This document shows, in pieces, positions 35,480 to 45,415 of a stretch of 64,000 bases of DNA. Made by a program: the position numbers and the translations under genes. Source of the DNA: Mortierella sp. BCC40632 (Eukaryota > Mortierellomycota > Mortierellomycetes > Mortierellales > Mortierellaceae). The stretch covers positions 2,038,501 to 2,102,500 of the forward strand of contig WAEK01000010.1 of assembly GCA_011634665.1 (NCBI GenBank), read 5' to 3'. Position 1 is the first letter of the stretch. Each line of letters starts with the position of its first letter. The notes beneath the pieces were generated by a model, which saw only the letters and a program-made list of their open reading frames with translations, was not told where the DNA came from and made no database searches.

Positions 35480-35660
35480 ATGCATTCGTTATGGTATAGG
35501 TTGGCATGGGAGCCTATTGCAATGTAATAAACGCGATTAGGCATCTTCCGGTGGGGCCCCGTGGAGGCTATATAAGGACCCCACCCCCCCCCACTAAATA
35601 AAGGGCAGCTTCTTTCTTCCGAACACATTTGCACTTCGCTTCAAGCGTGCTTATTTTCAG
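35480..35660 (+). promoter_or_regulatory. TATA-type core promoter with following AATAAA, LTR-like
   Basis: TATATAAGG at about 35569-35577 is followed 20 bases on by AATAAA (near 35596), in the middle of the 787-bp intron of broken copy 2. TATA followed closely by a poly(A) hexamer is the U3-R layout of a retrotransposon LTR. No terminal repeat or target duplication could be fixed, so a solo LTR is an inference. Confidence 0.35.
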
Positions 35661-36502
35661 GTACCGGCAAGTCTCCGAACTTCTACAGGAACCATGCTTC
35701 TCCTCCAAACTCTCTCATACTAAGGCCTATTTTTCGCATATGTCCTGAACAGATCCTATCATACCTCTCCTCGATTCCTCACCAGCGTGACAGCAGGAGA
35801 TAGTTAACAGATCGAAGTAACGACTGCATTTCGGTACGTATGAGACTCGGTTTGGGGGTGTTTGCATCCAAGAAAGGCTCCCAAACGATGATCTAGCGAT
35901 CATCGTTTGGTTCATTGTCCTCCCAGCCATGATGCATGGACTTCACGGACCCATCCCAGTTTGGTCCGCAATGGATTATGACCACAAGACCCCATTTTAT
36001 TGATAGCCACACCCATTCTACTGTTCTCTTATTAGTTAGACAGAATACCAGACCTTCTTTTCTTATTCCTGGACAGCCTCCGTTCGTTCAGAAGTTACCT
36101 TTCCCTGTTCTCATAAGTTATTCCATCCTACCTGCATCTCTGAGGTCTATTATAGAGAAGAACAGATATTGATTAGAGTCATGATATTTAGGCACTATTT
36201 TGCACTATTCGCTCTCTACCCGTTTGAGGACATTCTCGTCTCCAAGTATCTTGGCTCGGTTGAATTACCTCGATCCGAGGGAGGGCTGAGGCGATTTTTA
36301 CAAGGCGACACTCTCAAGTTATTGTACATCTTTACTGTAAATTTTTGTTGTTGAATATGATTAATCTTTATCGACGTCTTTGCTCACTCATTTATGCATA
36401 AAATATTAGGAGCACCTTGCTAAATTGGAACGGTTGCTTCGCCACAGCCAAGAAGAAAGGAAGATGCTGCCTCAAGGAGACACCACATTGCAGTGTTTGA
36501 TC

Positions 36503-38280
36503 GTACGTCAAGTCTGTGCTCCCCCCCACCTCGAGAGGAACGTCGATTATCAAGCAACGTTTTTCTAACCCCTACAATGCGCAAAATGAATGTTTAGTGT
36601 GGCAACAGCTGACAGCAAGCCTGCTACAGTCATGTAACATTCATGTGCACTCATTCCCTTCGTACCACACTTGGCGCCATGCAATTCTACAACAAGTCAA
36701 TTACAAACACAACGACGCCAGCAAAGAACTCATGAGCGATAACCCTCTCGTAGTCCTCGTCGCCTAGCATCCCGCGATAAAGATGGCAGCAATGTAATCA
36801 ATGTATTGCGACGCGTAATATCTACGATTTCTATCATATGAACTGTCCCTCTTTCTGTGGAGTTGGAACTCTACTCTTAGGAGCTCCAGAGAACGAATAA
36901 AGCCGCACCCTCTGTAGTCAAACAGTTCCACGTCGAAAAGGAGGCGCAAAGCTCTCGTCAGCTTGAGCTGAAGAGTTGGTATGCATCCAAGCTGTCCACG
37001 AAGAGCGGAGAAGCTGCATTCCCGCGCTCAGTACGATCGGTATCAGGCGTTTTTTTCGGTGCGTCTCAACCAAGTCTAGGAAACAGTTGGTGCAAGGAGG
37101 AAGGGGTGTGGATGGTTTTTATTTTTTTGGTCATACAAACTTCGATTTAACACCGACAAATGCAGTAGAGATAAAAGTATGGTAGCGGTAGGAGTAGTGG
37201 AAAGAGGTGAGAGTCTTTTTTTTTTTTGGCCGCCTCCATTGCCATTGCTCGCCATTGCTCTCATTGCACTCCCCCATCCTGTTTGTCTGTTTGAACTCTT
37301 TCTTGTCTCCATCGTCCTCTGACTTGGTCCCAAATAATTCACTCACCTTGAATTGTTATACGAGTGTTGGCTACCCGGGCACCGGACAACAATGATCTCG
37401 AAGGCAAAGTTTTACGACACTTCGCTTGCCACATGGCGGGGAATGATATCCCTGAGAAAGGCAATACAGATGGTGCATGTACTTAGTGGTTAGTAAACAG
37501 TCGTTGTCTAGCGATTTACAGTTCATTGAATCGATACCTTGGTTACTAATATTGACAATAGGTATCATCCGCATAATTGCTAAACCGCGAGCGCTGGCCA
37601 AGGGAAAGGGAAAAGGGAGCAGCAAGGGGAAGTTCAAGGCTAAAGGCAATCGTAGAAGCAAGATGTTTGAGTGTGATCTTGAGCAAAACAGTGTAACAAG
37701 GCAGTATCAGTAGAGGAAGGTGAGGGACACTAAAACTGAGGGAGGAGGGGCCAGGGCAATAACTGAGAACAGGAACTAAGAAGTGAGTTGTGAACTGCCG
37801 TTTATTGGAGAGAAGAGTGAAAGAATAAATACTACGGAGATTAACAAAAGGGGTATAGTAGTACTATCCTTGTCACAAGGATCTTCCTGGATTCAGGCTG
37901 GTTCTGGCGTAAGCTGGTTCCAACCTAGACTCATGCGACGTGAGACAAGCTCATTTCCCCATTCCTTCTAGAAGTTTTCTCATTTAGGTTTTTCTTTCTC
38001 CTTAGGTTTTGCTGTGCGTCTTATCTCCTAGGTTCTAGCGTGCGCAGCATGGTGCTGACTCCGGCAAGGTCCCAGGTTAGGTCATGCAGGCTTCTAGCTT
38101 ACGTGGCAAACACTTTGGTCAAGATCCTAGTCAAGAATTACTAATACAATGTTCTGTCTGATTCCTGGTAAGGGACAAGGAAATAACTTTATTGCAGACT
38201 AACGGACTATAGACACGTAATAAAGATATTTATACGGACAACTTGTGTCTCTATTGAGGTCCTGTATTTGTCCTTGACAA
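36503..38280. other. Relic-rich stretch without an intact gene
   Basis: Contains possible further exons of copy 2 (about 36881-36980 and 36980-37040), a short Lys/Gly-rich frame near 37590-37710, and two odd palindromes: TCCTTGTCACAAGGA at about 37868 and CCTTGACAAGG at about 38272. The sequence between the palindromes is AT-richer with no open frame. No intact gene is seen. Confidence 0.45.
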
Positions 38281-38598
38281 GGTGGTAGCAGCAGTAACAG
38301 CGACGACGACGACGACGACGACGATGATGATGATGCTGATATCAGTGATGACGAAGGGAGTATCGCCAACGCGTCAGTGGCAACATTTCAGTGCTATGCT
38401 GCAGCCATTGAAGAGCTTTACCGCCAGCAACGCAGTGACCCCGATAACAAAGTAATGTTCACTACTGCTGAGAGAAAACCGAGAGACTATCTGCGGGATT
38501 TGTTGGAGGGCTATGGGAGGAGAACTGTAACCACCAAGAGAGCGACAGACACTGATCAAGGCTCTGTGGCATTTGTTGAGGCACCATCCAAATGCTGA
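38281..38598 (+). pseudogene. Orphan ORF with Asp run; possible remnant of a mobile-element protein
   Basis: Reads a Ser/Asn then Asp run encoded by (GAC)n and (GAT)n, then SVATFQCYAAAIEELYRQQ, RKPRDYLRDLLEGY and a stop at 38596-38598. The helical YAAAIEELYRQQ segment resembles the N-terminal part of Crypton/Ndc10-like or other fungal DNA-binding element proteins, but this is a weak resemblance. No start or upstream exon could be fixed. It is isolated among relics, which favours a fragment. Confidence 0.3.
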
Positions 38599-38673
38599 TG
38601 GAGCACTCGGATGCACATTCTTCAAGGCACTGAGAGCTAAGGGAGATGGCTCATCGCCATCGACTTGACGTTT

Positions 38674-38706
<33 letters not shown>

Positions 38707-38868
38707 CATCTAGGTTTAGAACCATTGCCTAGAGCGCCCTTTTCATTTTTGCTTGCTGATGAACAGCGAAATAAAGACGCTGGACCGACATGGCGTGAAC
38801 CTGGATCTACGAAACGACTGGTCAAGGGACAAACAAAGCCGAGTTTTAAGCTTGTCCAACCTTGAGAC

Positions 38869-39099
38869 ATGGGGTTAATCGAAAACTTTCCAAGATCTCA
38901 CGATGAGGAAGAGGATGAGGAGGTCTTCGACCCAAGTGTTGCTGGCGAGACGGCCCAAGGGAACATCGAGCACACAAAAGACAAGGCCAAGAGGTTGAAA
39001 ATACAACAACAAGAGTGCCCTGTGGGCGAACGACTCGACTCTGACAAGCAGATTCTCAAAAGGCAAGGTGTATGCAACTTTGCAGTTTGGATTGACTAG
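38869..39099 (+). CDS. Small acidic/basic ORF next to the TnpB/Fanzor relic
   Basis: A 76-codon frame from ATG 38869, opening MGLIENFPRSHDEEEDEEVF, with a basic KDKAKRLKIQQQ segment. It ends 4 bases inside the convergent TnpB/Fanzor-like frame. I do not recognise it. It may continue an upstream frame (38740-38866) that reads through to a stop just before the ATG. Too little evidence to call it a gene. Confidence 0.25.
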   Translation: MGLIENFPRSHDEEEDEEVFDPSVAGETAQGNIEHTKDKAKRLKIQQQECPVGERLDSDKQILKRQGVCNFAVWID

Positions 39100-39726
39100 C
39101 CTAGTTTGCCCTGCGTACCGCAGGGATCCCCCATTGCATCTCTAACTGATGTTGGAGGCATAGTAAGTTGAGCTATCTCCTGTGAATATGAACAGGTATG
39201 TTTGGTGGGACGAATTATCCTTGTAAATGGCTCCAACGTTCTCCTCTCTGCCGAGAGTAGATTCGACCCTCCTGCTATTGCAATACAAACAGCCGCATTC
39301 ACATCCCAGGACTTGATCGTATGTCCTCGTTGGACTGACCCGCACTGGCTGTTCGTACACTCCATTGCTCCATTCACCTGAACCATCTTCTCCTTGCCAT
39401 CAACAATCCGACGCGACCGTGCCTTCCTCAATTGACCAAAACACTCGGCACACGTCTGGCTCGTCCTGAATTCATCAGTAAGTCCAACCACTCCGTACCG
39501 CATATGCTGCTCTCTCATCTTTCCTCCTCCCCGTCTAGCGTGCCCTCTAATCCTGCTTCCTACTCCCGTTCCTCCCGACCCCACCAGCATCACTGGGATG
39601 AATGATGGACCATTCTTGCGACACCGAGCCGAGTGCTGGTAGCTACCCCAGGTACGCGCTATATGGTGCCGTTGGCAACCACCACACCATCCATCTGACG
39701 GGGATACCTCTAGAATATTAAAAAAA
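39096..39726 (-). pseudogene. TnpB/Fanzor-like RNA-guided nuclease, 5'-truncated (C-terminal catalytic part)
   Basis: An open frame of about 208 codons to a TAG at 39096. In order: DGWCGGCQRHH, VGSGGTGVGSRIRGHARRGG, then TDEFRTSQTCAECFG, MECTNSQC and SWDVNAAVCIAIAG. DEFRTSxxCxxC, a second Cys pair and D-x-NAA-x-x-I are the zinc ribbon and RuvC-III motif of the TnpB/OrfB/Fanzor family. In eukaryotes this family is Fanzor, a transposon-borne RNA-guided DNA endonuclease. The RuvC-I aspartate region is missing: upstream of about 39726 the frame is only poly-T, and the TPS gene ends 445 bp away. The fragment itself has no stop or frameshift. Element ends and any guide RNA could not be defined. Confidence 0.68.
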
Positions 39727-40170
39727 GAAGACTCAGTAAAAAATAAAAAATAGAAAAAAAAAAAAATCTTGGTTTATCCCCCTTTTCATAGGACAAGTGG
39801 GATAAATATGACTGATATCAAAAGGGGCAAGTTTCGGGAGCGTGAATCGGATTTGAAACCGGTTGGTTTGGCCCTTTGCATGTCTGAGTATGAGAGGAGG
39901 AACTGTCTAATTCCTTGTTTTTATTTGATCCAGTCATTCACGAGCAAGTCGCCAAAACAACAACACTACATAGACGCTCAATTTACTCCTAACCCTCCAT
40001 CCCCTAGTTGATTCAAGACTCGCCTGAGTTTTATCCTGTTTTCTGATCTTATTCCCCTCCGTGGATGAACAACACCAAGTATCGATAAGAAATTGATTTT
40101 GATTATTTTGAGCTCATTAAAAAAAATACTGTTATTGCGATCGGGAGACCGCTTCTTGCTATTATCACGG
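39727..40170. other. Spacer between Fanzor relic and TPS gene
   Basis: AT-rich near 39720-39765 (A runs with TAAAAAATA), then a plus-strand frame reading INMTDIKRGKFRERESDLK that I do not recognise. No supported gene. The 5' part of the Fanzor-like frame should lie here if it were intact; no RuvC-I motif is visible. Confidence 0.45.
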
Positions 40171-43100
40171 CTACTGTTCCTGTTGTGAGCTTGCCATGAT
40201 CTCCAACCCCTGGAGGACACTGGACACCCCAGGAATGAACCATCGAGCCTCGGAACTCTTGGATCCAACAGTGCAGGTCACAATCCGATGCTCGCTTCTT
40301 TGACCCGAATCCTCCTCCTTGCCAAGCTCTAACCCATTGCAGTAGACAAACATATCCTCATCCGAACGATCGTCTCCAATACAGAGAACAAAATCCAACG
40401 GATCCATGTCAAGGCCTGGAGTCAAGGCCTGCTGTTTCAACCCCTCGATAATCTTTTTGGTCGCATTAGCTTTGCTCACATCTCGAGGCATCACTTCGAG
40501 ACATTTTCGGCCCACGACCGCGTGGACAGGGTAGATTGATCCGATGGCTTCTTCAATATGGTTTTGGCATTCGCGAGCCTGCCACAGACCATAGCTTGCA
40601 TTATCTGCCTGGCGATAATGCTAAATGGTTTCCGTTTTTTTTTTTGGGGGGGGATGGAGAGGGAAATGCATCGAGTGGAACGTGTCAATTCAAGTCACTC
40701 CATCGGCCTATATTGATCCGTCATCTATCATGCTGAAAGCACTTACCCAAACAATAGGAACAGTCTTTTCTTCAATCTCGGACCCTGGCGTTCGTTCCTT
40801 ATAGTATTCAAACATCTATCAGCACCCAACAAGAATCCACTCACACAGATTAAAAACTAGCATTCGGAAAGAACCAAGGACTGGGGTCATTGTCGACACT
40901 CCTTCTTCACCTAAACCCACACACGCTCGTTTTTTTTTTCTGTCTTTACCTCCATAACCTTCTTGCGCCATTGCATGTCGCTGCCTTCCTCAACTTGACT
41001 CTCCCAAGTTGTCGTTCCTGCAAACTTGAGGAAACAGCCACCTTCAGCACTAGAAAGAGATAAGGGAGAGGGGGGGAAGGGAGTTCATTTGGATAATGTT
41101 TTGCTTTTAGTTTTCCGAAATATGGGATTTGAGGCTCTTTGGATCGTGCCTGCTCCACCCTCACTCCCTTCTTTTTGAATAAAAAGCACCGTTGACTTAC
41201 CAGAGACCAAGATTTTCAATTGATCCGAAAATGTTATCCAGGCTTTCTCGAGTCCGACCACTCATGATGTAAACTATATTCCTAGGATCGCTTACAAGTT
41301 TTCGAACAATCGAGATCATCTCCTGACTGGAGGCCTTGCCCTTGGATCGGACCGAAACTGGACGTTCATAGGGTAGCAACGTACCATCGTAGTCTAGCAG
41401 CAACCTTTTTTTTTTTTTTTTTTCGGAGATAATCCAAGAATGAGCTGATGTCCCAATTTTCTCTATCTCTCTTTTTCTTTCTTTCTTCTCCGAACAACCT
41501 ACCCCTCAACAAAAAGAAAAAGAGAAAGAAAAAAATACTTACAATCTCTTTTTCGCAGACAAAAACTCTGGCAAGATAACACGCATATTCAACAAGGGAA
41601 TATGAATCGAATACCGTCGTTGTACATCTCCATGAACCTTGATCAATTCCGATACAAAATCACTGGCCCAGAATTGAGCCGTATTGGTCCGGACATGTTT
41701 TCGTAATTCATTCCAACGTGCTCTCTTTTCTTCTTCACTCATCACCAATGCCTCATGGATCGCTTCTGCGACTTCGGTGTAATTCCATGGGTTGACTCGA
41801 AGGCATGCTCCCAAACTTCCATAGGTTCCTGCAAACTAGACGAGTCCAAAAAGGGGGAGGGGGAGGGGAAGGGGAGAAAGAGTAGGAAAGAGAGAGAATG
41901 AGCGATTCGATCGCAGGTTTTTTTCATACCTCCCAAATTACCATGAAAGAAAAAAGAAAAAAAGAAAAAAAGAAAAAAAGAAAAAAGAAAGAAAAAGAAA
42001 AAGAAAAAAAAAACTCCACCCCCTTACCTCACTAAGGACCAAGGGGTTATTGGTCTCTTCCTGACAAACAACATATTCGTGCGAGGTCAAGTTCATGCCG
42101 TCCCGTAATGAGGTGATCAAACACAAATCAGCCGCTGTCAAGAGTCCAAGATACTGACTAAAGGTAATGTCCTGACGCAAAAAGACAATCGGCTGGTAGG
42201 AGAGACTACTAAACTTGGAATTGATTCGCGTCACCACATCCGATACTTGACCTTGGACTTCATTCTGTTCCGAGGTTGACAAGGCCACTTGAATCAGAAC
42301 AATCTAGAGTGGTGGTGGTAGTGTTGTTGTTGTTTTTAGTGGCGCAAAGAATAGGAAAGTCGTTATTGAGCAACTTTTTTTTTTCTTTTGTAGTCACCGA
42401 GAACTCGGCTTGGTCTGTTTGTAATCCTCTTGGTTCACAAAATAAAATAGAGTTTTGGCTTTTTGACATTTTTGACTTTTTTCTTTACCTTTCCCTGAAA
42501 CTCTGGATAAAGATTCAAAAACAATTCAAAGGCAAGCATCTTTTGTCGAACTCCCTTGATATAATCCAACTTGTCTCGAGCCACAATCAACTTCATGCCT
42601 GCATATTTCTCCTTGAGTACTTTGACCCATTGGTCCACCTCAGGATCCTGTCGCTTCACTGCAAGAGTCTTTGTATCAATTCCTACAAAAAATAAAATAA
42701 AATAAATAAATAAACAAAAAAGTAAAGTGCAGCAAGATATTAGAATAAACCTTCCGCGATCATATGCCATAGTGCCCTAGACAACAGGTAAGATTGCAAA
42801 AAACTGTTTCCTTTTCTTTCTCTTTCTCTCTCTCTCTCTCTCCCCTACCTATCGGAAAGATTCCAACATTGACGGCAGTATTTTCCAGCTGAATTCCTTT
42901 GGGACTCGATTCGACCGAGAGAATTCGAGAACAGGTCTGCAAAAAGTGACGAGCAAAGGAATAGGTCTGGAATCCAATCAGATCCGCTCCCAAAAGTCCC
43001 TTCAAGACCTCCATGCGTACTGGAAGAGTAAGAAGGAGGGAAGGAGGGAAGGGGGGGGGAAGGGAGAAGGAATAATATGGTTAAAACTCATTTGACCATT

Positions 43101-44926
43101 CTCTTTAGGATGGAGACTCTTCTGGATTTTTTTTTTTTTTTTTTTTTGTCAGTTCGTTCCACATATAATCGAGAGAAGAAGAAAAAGGAAAGTTACCATG
43201 TAAACACCTAAAGATCTCGGAGCTAGGGAACGGAATATGCAAAAAGAAACCAATCGAGGCATCAGGGAGCCGCTCGCGGATCATATTTGGGACAAGCATC
43301 AGGTGATAGTCGTTCACCCAGACTAGGAACGTTTTTTTTTTTTTTTTTTTCGGGCGGAGTACACAATCGAATAGTGAGAAAGAAAAAAAGGGTCAGTATC
43401 TTGTCTGTTTTTTTTTTTTCTTCTTATCTCATCTCTCTCTCTCTCTCTCTCTCTCTCTTTTGATAACAAGTGAGGAAAAGTCGACGACAACTTACTGGTG
43501 TCACCCTGGCGATAATTCTCAATGATCGTATCCGCAAAGGCTTGGTTCACGGCCACGTAATGCTTCCAGGACCCATCTTCGTAACCTTTGCTCCTCAAGT
43601 TATCAGGGAGTACATAGTGGAAGATGGGCCATAAAATCTAGCGTATTTTCGTATTTATAAAAAAAAAAAAAAGAGATTAGGCTTTGTGTTGCACGGATGA
43701 CAGGTTATGCATGTTGGAAATATTTTAAAAGGGCACCGTCCCAAACCCTCTCGAGTAGACGCATGTCTCGTTCGACAGGCTGCAAAGGGGTGGGTAAGAG
43801 TGTCCTCTTCCTCCTATCTCTTTCTCTTTTCTCCCCTTTTCCCTCTCTTCTTCCTTTTCATGCCAATGACGCAAAAAGAAAATAAAATACACTTGGGCCT
43901 AGTGCAAGTACCCCTCCCTTCCCCTCTCTTCCTCCTCCCCACCAAGGTTTTTGCAAACAATACCAAACACAATCGATACTTTGGTTTCCGTACCTGTTTA
44001 CAAAACTGATGATAATGACCCTCAAAGTCAACATCGTTCACAAACACGGGGATAGAGCTATGATTAAGAGCCAGCTCCGCACAGATATCACCTCGAGTCC
44101 TGTCCGGAAGTGAATCTGTCGCCATACCCAAGGTTCCCACCCAGATCTGTTTCGAAAGTTGACTTTGGATGGAATTGACGGCATTATGGAGTCCAATATT
44201 GCCTCCACTGGCCTTCTCCACTGTCCACGAGGCCTCAGCAAAGACCTTGGCAGAGTCCGTTGAGGATCGACGATGAGCAGAAGCCGGGGTACCCTTGAAG
44301 GCACTCAGTGACAGTTGATCCGAGGTCCTGCTACGAGGTTGGTTCAAGATTGGCAGAGGTGCTGCGGCTGGGAACACGTTGGACAGTGGCTCCTTCTTCC
44401 CCACAGGTGGCACTAGAATTGAGGGTGGTGGGGTAGTACTGTGACCATGATAGGTTGACCGGAGGGGCGTAATCGGTCGATCATGGTCTTTGAGCCTCTC
44501 AGCCTTATTGCTGATAGGCTTGGGCACGGACGTAATTGCCTCTGTCGACGAAGACGTGGTCCGATAGAATCCAGGGGATGTCGGCGCTGATGGAATACGT
44601 CCGCTCGATGGAACAATGTTCAGCTCAGCAGGCGGGCCACGCCTGGACACCATGACCGCTTGATCGGACATGCCCCCATTAGAGGTGTCGACAGCAGAGA
44701 GAGGGTAAATCGAGGTTGTTCGTGAGATAGTAGAGTTTGTGCTGGGCCCCGAGCTTGGCGCCGTTGTGCTCCTTGAAAGAGCGACAGATGGTTTAGAGTT
44801 GGAGGGCTTGAGCCGACCATCCTTCTCGCGGGCTGGGACCTGGAACGAAATGGTGTTGGGCAAGAGTAACGTCGCGACAAGAAGTCTGCCGTTCGTGATA
44901 AGAGAGCCATTGGTATCGGCAACCAT
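40171..44926 (-). CDS. Trehalose-6-phosphate synthase/phosphatase, TSL1/TPS2 class
   Basis: Trehalose pathway enzyme with an N-terminal GT20 synthase-type domain and a C-terminal HAD phosphatase domain, 985 aa. Eleven exons: 43994-44926, 43496-43637, 43197-43322, 42849-43019, 42489-42682, 42028-42303, 41543-41835, 41201-41404, 40950-41049, 40747-40815, 40171-40620; all in frame. A disordered region (about 60-240) follows the [13 protein letters not shown] strand. GT20 marks: [26 protein letters not shown] (Arg and Lys of the UDP-glucose site), [17 protein letters not shown] marks: [12 protein letters not shown] and [10 protein letters not shown], so phosphatase activity is likely. The layout follows yeast TSL1/TPS3/TPS2; whether the GT20 half is catalytic is open. 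The acceptor at 41405 sits at the end of an A run. Confidence 0.93.
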
Positions 44927-45415
44927 TTTTTTCGCCTGTTTTTCTGTTTGGGCTTGGGCTTGGGCTTGGGTAGGAAGGAATGTGTACAAGCAGTTGTTAC
45001 GCGAGTCGTGTTGGGGACTTGTCGAATAGATATGAAGTAACTACTACCTGAAGGGGGGAGGAAGTCACCATTGGGCGTTGGGAATGGAGTGAGGACACGA
45101 ATGGAAATGAAGAGAAGCGAGAGGGAGAAGGAGAAGAGAATGTGTGGGTGTGGGTGAAATGGAATGGAACAAGGGAATGACGGCAATGAGAGGAATGACG
45201 AGAGACAAAAAATATGATAAGAGAGAGAGAGAGAGAGAGAAAAAAGAAAGAGATGGGAGGAAAGGAGGGCAAGGGCAAAACGAAAACAAAAAAAAAAAAA
45301 AAAAAAAAAAACGATGCAATGACCTCATTCGGACCGCCCACCTCACGGCCCGTGGCTGCCCTAAAATTCATATTCACACGCGTAACAGCGTGGTACTCTC
45401 CTTTATTGATTTTCT
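44927..45415. promoter_or_regulatory. Spacer upstream of TPS and downstream of importin-9
   Basis: The TPS gene (start 44926) and the importin gene (stop 45416) run in the same direction, so this 489 bp holds the importin 3' end and the TPS promoter. AATAAA on the minus strand (45402-45407) is 9 bases past the importin stop. The rest is C/T-rich on the sense strand, with a 27-nt T run on that strand (45286-45312). Confidence 0.5.

Larger units (their letters stand above)
34818..36502 (+). pseudogene. PD-(D/E)XK-like family protein, copy 2, frameshifted
   Basis: A paralog of copy 1 in tandem. Exons: about 34818-34917 (VAEWKAVLYLLLMDSEVFMR, donor GTAGGT), 35138-35405, 36192-36336 and 36410-36502. 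Exon 35138 reads SGECVPESTKAVKAVL, then GRKVDLLF and LELK, matching GELASPATK, GRKVDVS and EFK of copy 1: the same D and E-x-K spacing. Just after LELK (about 35274-35278) the frame shifts by one base inside an A run, and QSEIEIQHRRNIMLNRAIME continues in the new frame. The 36192 exon (KYLGSVELPRSEGGLRRFL) and the 36410 exon (EHLAKLERLLRHSQEE) join in phase 0. Further exon-like sequence (ELQRTNKAAPSVVKQFHVEK) lies near 36881-36980. Only one lesion is seen, so this copy is young or the lesion is a sequencing error. Confidence 0.5.
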
